NCBI GenBank assembly: GCA_043778255.1
Contig: JAYWGN010000020.1
Location: 1 to 41,418 of the forward strand
Origin: JAYWGN01 sp043778255
GTDB lineage: Bacteria > Bacteroidota > Bacteroidia > Chitinophagales > Chitinophagaceae
DNA length: 41,418 nucleotides
Reading direction: 5' to 3'
Numbering within the stretch: position 1 is the first letter of the stretch; every line of letters begins with the position of its first letter. The notes beneath the pieces were generated by a model, which saw only the letters and a program-made list of their open reading frames with translations, was not told where the DNA came from and did no database searches. Below, piece after piece: positions 34,883-41,418 of this stretch. Both the position numbers and the translations under genes were made by a program.

Positions 34883-36340
34883 ATGCATTGGAAAACAAAA
34901 CTATACTGTATGTTATTATTTGCTATAGCGGTTGCTGTTAGGCTTCCACAGCTTAATAGGCCACTTAGCAAACACCACGAATTTAATATGGCAATGGTGC
35001 TTAACGTTTGTAAAAGTTGGGATATAATTGGCGGAGCAGCTGCTGCTAATTATTGCCCAGTAATACATTATGGCAATGCAGCCGATAGTATATATATACA
35101 ATCACCAACGGTAATTAATGGCAAGTATTATTATATAAGTATTGGTCCATTGCAATGTGTACTACCCTACTACTTTTGTAAAATGTTGGGGTTACAATTT
35201 ACACCACTTCATGTTGCCATATTCAGCATATTATTGTTTGCACTAGTGTGCTGTGTATGGTATAGGTTGTTAGTATTATTTTGTAAAAAATTTAATTCCC
35301 CCAATGCAAGTGTACTCATAGGAATGGCAGTGTTCCTATTTTTACCCAATATGTTGTGGTTTTTTGGTAATGCTTACAACCACGAAAGTTTAGCTCTTTT
35401 GTTTTATTTAGTAATTATACATCACTATTATAAGCATTACTATATACAAGTGCCTATAACTAAATATTCAAATGTAACATTATATACAGCAATTATTTGT
35501 GGTGTACTTACTGATTGGTTTATGGTGGTAGTTGCCGCATTTTTTATGCTTTACTTATTGGTAACAAACATTAAAAAAAACCTTGTAACCATAGCCTGTA
35601 TTGGCTTTACAGTACTAGCTAGTATTGCAACTATACTCTATTGTTATAGTCAACAATGGCAATTTAATAATTTAGTGCAAGTATTATTTGGCAAGTTTTA
35701 CACCCGTACTTACGGCGGTAGTGTACAGCATTACAATATACAAAGTACGCTACTTGCTTGGCTCCAACATATACTAAGTAGTTATGCATTTGTAGGCATT
35801 GGCATCATTAGTACGTTCATATTTGCTAGTACTAGTAGTAAAAAATTAGTAGCCTTTAAACCTATTATACTCATTATGCTACCTGCATTGTTTTACTTTG
35901 TTGTACTAAGCGAATTTTCGGCTGAGAATGATTATGCAGTTTTAAAATTTTCGTTTGGGTTAATATTAGCATTGATGTTATTACTTAATACATGCACTAA
36001 AAAAATACAAATTATAATAACCATAGCAATATGTGCGGCTAATATTGCATTATATTATTACATTAATAAGCCGGGCAATACATCATACAATGGCGATGCT
36101 TATAATGCTATAAAAAATATGGGATTGTATATAAAACAAACCTCAAAACCAACTGAAACAATAGTAGTAAACACCCCTGTATATAACTACTTGGGGGTAA
36201 TTTATTATGCTGAACGTAACATTGTTTTTTTGCAAAATAATGAAGAAGTAAACGAGTATATAACCACAAATAAACTACACAATGTAAAGGTATATACTTG
36301 TGTAAATGATAGTATAACAGGTAGTTTTTTATTTAGGTAA
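34883..36340 (+). CDS. GT39-like polytopic glycosyltransferase
   Basis: A 485-residue integral membrane protein with about ten to twelve hydrophobic segments. The first loop reads RLPQLNRPLSKHHEFN, resembling the start of GT39/GT83-type (PMT/ArnT-like) enzymes, whose acidic residue here would be the Glu of HHEFN. The C-terminal soluble part (about 410-485, including ETIVVNTPVYNYLGVIYYAERNI) fits the periplasmic domain of such enzymes. These transferases use polyprenyl-phosphate sugars. The assignment rests on topology and a short motif, so it is moderate. It is coupled to the acyltransferase gene (1-nt gap) and converges on the ABC exporter (8 bp between stops). Confidence 0.65.
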   Translation: MHWKTKLYCMLLFAIAVAVRLPQLNRPLSKHHEFNMAMVLNVCKSWDIIGGAAAANYCPVIHYGNAADSIYIQSPTVINGKYYYISIGPLQCVLPYYFCKMLGLQFTPLHVAIFSILLFALVCCVWYRLLVLFCKKFNSPNASVLIGMAVFLFLPNMLWFFGNAYNHESLALLFYLVIIHHYYKHYYIQVPITKYSNVTLYTAIICGVLTDWFMVVVAAFFMLYLLVTNIKKNLVTIACIGFTVLASIATILYCYSQQWQFNNLVQVLFGKFYTRTYGGSVQHYNIQSTLLAWLQHILSSYAFVGIGIISTFIFASTSSKKLVAFKPIILIMLPALFYFVVLSEFSAENDYAVLKFSFGLILALMLLLNTCTKKIQIIITIAICAANIALYYYINKPGNTSYNGDAYNAIKNMGLYIKQTSKPTETIVVNTPVYNYLGVIYYAERNIVFLQNNEEVNEYITTNKLHNVKVYTCVNDSITGSFLFR

Positions 36341-36348
36341 ATTAATAT

Positions 36349-38181
36349 CTACCCCATTTGTTGCTCAGTATATAACTTATAGTAATGCCCTTGTAATGCA
36401 AGTAATTGTTGGTGAGTTCCTGTTTCTATAATTATGCCATTATGTAGTACTAATATAGTATCAAAATGCATTAGGCTACCAATACGGTGTGTTACAAATA
36501 TGCCAATTTTATGTTGCAATATGGTTTGCAAACTTTGTAATATAGCTACTTCAGTTTTTATATCAACTGCACTTAAGCAATCATCTAACAATAGTATAGT
36601 ACTGTTTTTAAGTATTGCCCTAGCTATTGATATTCGCTGCTTTTGCCCACCACTAAGGGTTACACCACGTTCACCCACTAATGTTGCATAACCATGTTCC
36701 AACTCCATTATTTCGTTATGTATATTTGCCGCTTTTGCTGCTGCTATTATTGAAGCTTCATCGGCACCATCTATACCAAATTGAATGTTATTATATATGG
36801 TATCGCTAAATAGAAATACTTCCTGTGGTATATAAGCAATTTGCTGCCTTAGGCTTTGTAAAGTGTAGCTTTCAATATTAGTATTATTAATAGCAATATG
36901 CCCACTAGTAGGGTTATACAGCCTTAGTAACAATTGCAATAAGGTAGTTTTGCCACTACCTGTTTTACCCACAATAGCAACTTTAGTATTTGCTTTTATT
37001 GTAAAGTTTAGCTGTTGTAATGCTGTAATATTTGTATCGTTATAGGTTAAAGATATATTGTTAAATGCAATGCTTTCAATTTCATTTTGCAGTGGCAAAA
37101 TGCCTTTGTCAGCAACATTAGGTTGTTGTAATATAAATTCATTTATACGTTTTTGCGAAGCACTAGCTTTTTGTATTATACTAGCCACCCAACCAATACT
37201 ACTTACGGGGAAAGTAAGCATATTAATATACACCACAAACTCGGCAATAGTACCAACAGTAATACTTTGGTCGCCATGTATTTTGTACAAGCCACCAATC
37301 ATAATAGTAAGTAGTGTACTTATACCAATAAGCAAAGCAATACTAGGAAAATACCAAGCTTCGGTAGTAGCTAATGTTATAGCTTTTTGCTTATAGGCTT
37401 CACTATTTTTTTCAAATAAGTGAGATAACCATTTCTCTTTTGCAAAAGCTTTTATTACCCTTATGCCACTGTAGCTTTCCTGTGCTGTAGCAGTTATGGT
37501 AGATAATTGCTGCTGCTGTGCTTCACTTTTTTTGTTAATAATAGTATTTACTTTGTATATAACAAATGCTAATAAAGGCAATGGTGCTATTGTAAATAAG
37601 GTAAGTACAGCATTGGTTTTAAACATATAAAATATGCTTAACCCAATAAGTGCAATAAGGTTAATACTATACATTACGGCTGGCCCTGTAAACATTCGTA
37701 CCTTACTCACATCTTCCGATATTCTGTTCATCAAATCACCAGTGGTATTGGCTTTGTAAAATGCAAGGTCAAGTTTTTGGTAATGTTGATACACATCGTT
37801 TTTTTGGTTATACTCTATATGCCTACTCATTACTATTATAGTTTGCCGCATTAGGTAAGTAAACAAACCACGGAGCAATGCCAACACTAATAAAGTAATA
37901 CCACAGTATATTACAATGGTATTAAAGTCATTATTATAATCTATAGCAGTAATAACTTTTTTTACAATAGGCTCATACACATCTTTATGGTGCAATGCCT
38001 TTGTTGTAGGCTGTACTTGCTGTACACTATCGAGCTTTTGGGTTACTTTATTAATTACATACTTAGTAACCTGAGGCGATAATATGCCAAAGTAATTAGA
38101 TAATACTGTAAATAAAATACCAAAAAGAAAACGAAATTTATACCGCCAAAAATATTTTTTTAAATAAAACAAATGCCTCAA
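36349..38181 (-). CDS. ABC exporter, fused permease-ATPase (MdlA/B-like)
   Basis: A 610-residue half-transporter with six transmembrane helices in residues about 15-345 and an ATPase domain about 365-600. Walker A is GKTGSGKT at 405-412, the Q-loop is IPQEVFLF, the signature is LSGGQKQR from 509 and the H-loop histidine is H565. Walker B reads ILLLDDCLSAVD, so the catalytic Glu is replaced by Asp (D534). A hydrophilic insertion at about 50-80 lies between the first two helices. The start is a TTG at 38181, the only suitable codon before an in-frame stop; homologues begin similarly. It is predicted to export lipids, peptides or drugs. No second half-transporter gene is adjacent. Confidence 0.92.
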   Translation of the reverse strand: MRHLFYLKKYFWRYKFRFLFGILFTVLSNYFGILSPQVTKYVINKVTQKLDSVQQVQPTTKALHHKDVYEPIVKKVITAIDYNNDFNTIVIYCGITLLVLALLRGLFTYLMRQTIIVMSRHIEYNQKNDVYQHYQKLDLAFYKANTTGDLMNRISEDVSKVRMFTGPAVMYSINLIALIGLSIFYMFKTNAVLTLFTIAPLPLLAFVIYKVNTIINKKSEAQQQQLSTITATAQESYSGIRVIKAFAKEKWLSHLFEKNSEAYKQKAITLATTEAWYFPSIALLIGISTLLTIMIGGLYKIHGDQSITVGTIAEFVVYINMLTFPVSSIGWVASIIQKASASQKRINEFILQQPNVADKGILPLQNEIESIAFNNISLTYNDTNITALQQLNFTIKANTKVAIVGKTGSGKTTLLQLLLRLYNPTSGHIAINNTNIESYTLQSLRQQIAYIPQEVFLFSDTIYNNIQFGIDGADEASIIAAAKAANIHNEIMELEHGYATLVGERGVTLSGGQKQRISIARAILKNSTILLLDDCLSAVDIKTEVAILQSLQTILQHKIGIFVTHRIGSLMHFDTILVLHNGIIIETGTHQQLLALQGHYYKLYTEQQMG

Positions 38182-38199
38182 AGTGTTAATAATTTATTG

Positions 38200-38207
38200 C
38201 AAAGTTA
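38200..38207 (-). promoter_or_regulatory. -7 element TAACTTTG for the ABC exporter
   Basis: TTAACTTTGCAATA on the minus strand, identical over 14 nt to the hutU promoter candidate, 19 nt before the TTG start. Transcription starting just downstream would leave a very short leader and supports the TTG. Confidence 0.5.
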
Positions 38208-38312
38208 AACCAATGTGAGTAATTATATTTTTCAAATAAATGCTATTGTAAATGCATTTTACAAATGTGCCGTTAATTTTTTTTACAAAAAAATACTTTA
38301 TTTAATTTATTG

Positions 38313-38320
38313 TAAATTTG
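38313..38320 (+). promoter_or_regulatory. -7 element TAAATTTG for pheT
   Basis: TAAATTTG, in the decamer TGTAAATTTG and followed by CAATT, lies 30 nt upstream of the pheT ATG. Confidence 0.5.
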
Positions 38321-38350
38321 CAATTAAAGCAATAACAAATAAAGCAACCT

Positions 38351-40765
38351 ATGACAGTAAGTTATAATTGGTTACAGGAATATATACCCGATACTATAGA
38401 AATAGAAAAACTAAGCAGAATATTAACATCAGTAGGACTGGAGGTTGAAAGTGTAACACCCTACCAAGAGCATAAAGGCAACCTACAGGGCATTGTAGTA
38501 GGCGAAATACTAACCTGTACAGCCCACCCCGATGCTGATAAATTAAAAATAACAACTGTAAATATAGGTGCAACTGAACCCTTACAAATAGTATGTGGTG
38601 CACCAAATGTGGCCGTTGGCCAAAAAGTAATGGTAGCAACTATTGGTACAACTATATACCCAACTAATGGTGAACCATTAACCATGAAAAAAGCTAAAAT
38701 AAGAGGTGTAGAAAGCTTTGGAATGATATGTGCCGAAGATGAAATTGGTACTGGCACAAGCCACGACGGTATATTAATATTACCACCACAAACAGCAATT
38801 GGCACATTAGCCAATCAATATTACGAAAGCTATACCGATAGTATAATTGAAATTGGGCTCACGCCCAACCATATGGATGCACAAAGTCATTTGGGTGTAG
38901 CCCGAGATGTAATAGCTTATATGAACCACCACGAAAAGAAAAATTGGAACCTCAAAATACCCTACCCTAAAGCATTTAAGCCTGATACTGATACTGAAAA
39001 AATAACAGTAACCATTGAAAACGAAGAGGCTTGTACCCGATATGCAGGTATTGTAATAAGCAATATTACAGTAGCTGAAAGCCCAAAATGGTTGCAACAA
39101 AAAATAAAAGCAATTGGCTTAAGGCCAATTAATAATGTAGTAGATAGTACTAATTATATACTACACGAAACAGGACAACCACTACATGCTTTTGATTTTG
39201 AAAGAATTGTTGGCAATAAAATTATAGTAAAAAATGCTGAAGATAAATCAACATTTACCACACTTGATGAAAAAGAAAGAACCCTTGCAGCAAACGATTT
39301 GATGATATGTAATGCAACCGAACCCATGTGTATAGCGGGTGTATTTGGGGGGCTACATAGTGGCGTTACCAATAGTACAACCTCCATATTTTTGGAAAGT
39401 GCAATATTTAACGGTACTGCTATAAGAAAAACTAGCCTACACCATAACCTACGAACCGATGCTGCTGTAAGGTTTGAAAAAGGTGTAGATAGTAGCAATG
39501 TAGTAAACGTACTTAAAAGAGCAGCATTACTAATAAAAGAAATTGCAGGTGGCACTATTAGCAGCGATATAATTGATGTATATGCCAACCCTATACCTAA
39601 AAAAATAGTGGCCATAAAATACCATTACTTAAAAAAATTGAGTGGCAAAAACTACCACCCCGAAACTATAAAAAATATACTACAGCACCTCGGATTTGAG
39701 GTAGATAAAGATGGTATAGATGAATTAGCTGTGTTAGTACCCTACCACAAAACGGATATAAATATACCTGCCGATTTGGTAGAAGAAATAATGCGAATTG
39801 ATGGGTTAGATAATGTAGAAATACCCAAAACAATAAGCATTGCACCATCGGTTAATGAAAATAACTATGCAGAAAAATTAAAAGAAAAAATAGCACAAAG
39901 CCTTGTAGGCTTAGGTTTGCAAGAAATATTTACCAACTCCATTACCAATAGTGCCTTTGTAACTGAGGCTTATAAACATACTGTTGTAAAAATGCTGAAT
40001 AACCTAAGCACCGAACTAGATGTACTACGTACTACAATGCTTGAAACAGGACTACAAGCCATAGCCTATAACATTAATAGAAAAAATACCAACTTACAAT
40101 TATTTGAATTTGGCAGAACTTATGCTACCGATACTAATAACAACTACACCGAAACAGAACACTTAGCTATATACTTAACTGGTAATAAATATGAACAACA
40201 ATGGAAACATAAAGCTACAGCAACGGACTTTTATACTGCAAAAGCAATAGCACAAAATGTGTTGAATAGTGCTGGCTTAACTTACACTACTAAAGCAGTT
40301 GATAACGAAAATACCTTGCATTATATAGTGCAAAATAAACTAGTGGCAATTGTTACTGAAGTAGCTACAAATGACTTAACATTATTTGCCATAAAGCAAC
40401 CCGTATACCACATTGATATATATTGGAGTGTAATTACTAATATAGGAAAACAAGCAACGATTACATACACCGAACTAAGCAAATACCCAAGTGTACAAAG
40501 GGATATAGCTGTAGTAGTTGACAAAAATATAACCTACCAACAAATAGCTGCTGCTGTGCAAAAAGCTAATATTAAAAAACTACAAAGCACCAACTTATTC
40601 GATATATTTGAAAGTGATAAATTAGGTACAAACAAAAAATCAATGGCAATAAATGTAACATTTGTTGACAACGAAAAAACACTTACCGATACTGAAATAG
40701 AAAGTTTTGTAAAAAAAATACGTACCAATTTGGAAAAAGAAACAGGGGCAGAAGAGAGGAATTAA
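38351..40765 (+). CDS. pheT: Phenylalanyl-tRNA synthetase beta subunit
   Basis: This is the large subunit of the alpha2-beta2 PheRS that charges tRNA-Phe and edits mis-acylated Tyr-tRNA. It has 804 residues, the normal length. The N-terminal MTVSYNWLQEYIPD is followed by the tRNA-binding OB fold (about 40-150, including HPDADKLKITTVNIG and IVCGAPNV). Next come the B3/B4 editing module (IGLRPINNVVDSTNYIL, GQPLHAFD), the B5 domain (about 405-475), the catalytic-like core (FTNSITNSAF, LRTTMLETGL, LFEFGRTY) and the C-terminal anticodon-binding FDX-ACB domain (about 708-802, YTELSKYPSVQRDIAVVV). pheS is not adjacent. The coiled-coil and zapA genes follow on the same strand. Confidence 0.98.
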   Translation: MTVSYNWLQEYIPDTIEIEKLSRILTSVGLEVESVTPYQEHKGNLQGIVVGEILTCTAHPDADKLKITTVNIGATEPLQIVCGAPNVAVGQKVMVATIGTTIYPTNGEPLTMKKAKIRGVESFGMICAEDEIGTGTSHDGILILPPQTAIGTLANQYYESYTDSIIEIGLTPNHMDAQSHLGVARDVIAYMNHHEKKNWNLKIPYPKAFKPDTDTEKITVTIENEEACTRYAGIVISNITVAESPKWLQQKIKAIGLRPINNVVDSTNYILHETGQPLHAFDFERIVGNKIIVKNAEDKSTFTTLDEKERTLAANDLMICNATEPMCIAGVFGGLHSGVTNSTTSIFLESAIFNGTAIRKTSLHHNLRTDAAVRFEKGVDSSNVVNVLKRAALLIKEIAGGTISSDIIDVYANPIPKKIVAIKYHYLKKLSGKNYHPETIKNILQHLGFEVDKDGIDELAVLVPYHKTDINIPADLVEEIMRIDGLDNVEIPKTISIAPSVNENNYAEKLKEKIAQSLVGLGLQEIFTNSITNSAFVTEAYKHTVVKMLNNLSTELDVLRTTMLETGLQAIAYNINRKNTNLQLFEFGRTYATDTNNNYTETEHLAIYLTGNKYEQQWKHKATATDFYTAKAIAQNVLNSAGLTYTTKAVDNENTLHYIVQNKLVAIVTEVATNDLTLFAIKQPVYHIDIYWSVITNIGKQATITYTELSKYPSVQRDIAVVVDKNITYQQIAAAVQKANIKKLQSTNLFDIFESDKLGTNKKSMAINVTFVDNEKTLTDTEIESFVKKIRTNLEKETGAEERN

Positions 40766-40797
40766 TTTGATAATATGATAATATGATAATTTGATAA
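40766..40797 (+). repeat. Four tandem TNTGATAA octamers
   Basis: TTTGATAA, TATGATAA, TATGATAA, TTTGATAA lie directly end to end, starting on the pheT stop-codon border. TATGATAA also occurs in the array at 1657-1664, so this is the same octamer family. Confidence 0.8.
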
Positions 40798-40850
40798 TTA
40801 AGGAACGATGAAGTAAATTAAAATAAACCTTTAAGCGAAGCGAAAAAATA

Positions 40851-41147
40851 ATGAATACTGAAATTGAAAATACAATAGCTACCATTAAAACTAAAATTGC
40901 TACCCTAATTGCTACCAATTATAATTTGCAAAAACAAAATGATGCACAAGTAAAATTAAATGAACAAAACAATACTACTATACTCAACTTACAAAACGAT
41001 ATTGCAAAAAAAAACTTACAAATAAAAGCCTTACAATTATTACAAAATAACTTAACCGAACCAGAAAAAACAGCACTCCAAAAAACAATAGATTTACAAC
41101 TAAAAAATATTGACAAAACTATTGCCCTGCTAAATGAAACCTTATGA
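40851..41147 (+). CDS. Small coiled-coil protein upstream of zapA (ZapB-like position)
   Basis: A 98-residue, almost entirely helical protein rich in Asn, Gln, Lys, Leu and Ile. Heptad hydrophobics run through about residues 5-65 (IATLIATNYNLQKQND, ILNLQNDIAKKNLQIKALQLL) and again at about 75-97. No other domain is visible. It overlaps the zapA start by 4 nt (ATGA), indicating translational coupling. In Bacteroidota an unnamed coiled-coil protein often sits between pheT and zapA. By position and shape it may partner ZapA at the Z-ring, as ZapB does in Proteobacteria, but this is inference and no sequence homology to ZapB is claimed. Confidence 0.8.
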   Translation: MNTEIENTIATIKTKIATLIATNYNLQKQNDAQVKLNEQNNTTILNLQNDIAKKNLQIKALQLLQNNLTEPEKTALQKTIDLQLKNIDKTIALLNETL

Positions 41148-41418
41148 GTGAAGCATTAATACCTATAAATATTATAATTGGCGATAGAAGTTACCGTATA
41201 AAAATAAAACCCACCGACGAGGAACATGTACGTAAAACTTTAAAAATTATAAACGATCAAATACTCGATTACAAAACCAACTTTAGCGGTAAGGATATGC
41301 AGGATTATATTGCCATGGTTATAATTTGGTATGCCACACAAGCCACCAATACCGACGGTAATCCACTTGAAATTACAGAAATAAAAATTGCTTTAAATGA
41401 ACTTGCATTAATGATATA
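41144..41418 (+). CDS. zapA: Cell division protein ZapA (3' end beyond window)
   Basis: The first 91 codons of a ZapA homologue run off the window edge. ZapA proteins bind FtsZ and cross-link protofilaments. The sequence begins MSEALIPINIIIGDRSYRIK, followed by the family words DEEHVRKTLKIINDQI, YKTNFSGKDMQDYIAMVIIW and the start of the coiled-coil tail (ITEIKIALNELALMI). The ATG at 41144 overlaps the preceding stop (ATGA). Confidence 0.93.
   Translation, partial: MSEALIPINIIIGDRSYRIKIKPTDEEHVRKTLKIINDQILDYKTNFSGKDMQDYIAMVIIWYATQATNTDGNPLEITEIKIALNELALMI

Noticed and set aside
39154..39615. 153-residue frame antisense to pheT
   Set aside because: It is fully contained in pheT, with low-complexity hydrophobic sequence typical of reverse frames in AT-rich genes.

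Overview
The window is a low-GC chromosomal stretch from a member of the Bacteroidota, most likely the Chitinophagales/Chitinophagaceae. The reasons are the PorV/PorQ-family plus PorU2-like type IX secretion pair, DUF4846 and PASTA proteins, the pheT - coiled-coil protein - zapA order, repeated TAnnTTTG promoter elements in place of TTGACA/TATAAT, and heavy use of ATA isoleucine codons. No tRNA, rRNA, CRISPR array or transposon was recognised. It reads as mostly core chromosome with one possible accessory spot at the left end.

Layout. (1) 1-1.97 kb: a tyrosine recombinase, followed by about 500 bp of non-coding DNA holding a regular 46-bp-period array. Three palindromic 22-nt units are interleaved with octamer repeats, then come a possible structured element and a heptamer microsatellite. 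(2) 2-9.5 kb: urocanate hydratase (hutU) and formimidoylglutamase (hutG), two histidine-degradation enzymes separated by unrelated genes: a PhoD-like phosphatase, a small coiled-coil membrane protein, an FtsX/MacB permease and a CYTH protein. A metal-receptor-like protein converges on hutG. (3) 9.5-15.1 kb: a secreted M1 metallopeptidase and a divergent 1160-residue predicted outer-membrane beta-barrel. (4) 15-21.4 kb: a DUF4846 lipoprotein divergent from an NtrC-type regulator without a DNA-binding domain, a second FtsX/MacB permease, a lipoprotein, a methyltransferase, a rhodanese and a PASTA protein. (5) 21.4-25.8 kb: isocitrate dehydrogenase and, divergently, the glycine decarboxylase P-protein, whose coding sequence carries an in-frame heptamer-repeat insertion. 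(6) 26-33.8 kb: two lipoproteins (PEGA-like and PPC/DUF296) and the porV-like/porU2-like operon, closed by a strong terminator. (7) 33.9-38.2 kb: an acyltransferase-3/GT39-like membrane pair and an ABC exporter with a degenerate Walker B. (8) 38.3 kb to the end: pheT, a coiled-coil protein and a truncated zapA.

How the genes work together. HutU and HutG are steps 2 and 4 of histidine catabolism. GcvP and Icd are central carbon/one-carbon enzymes. The porV/porU2 pair and the large barrel protein belong to the outer-membrane secretion apparatus. The acyltransferase/GT39 pair probably modifies surface glycans. The coiled-coil/ZapA pair probably acts at the division ring.

The most interesting non-genic signal is the 46-bp array beside the recombinase, together with dispersed octamer and heptamer repeat families that recur elsewhere in the window, once inside a conserved enzyme gene.
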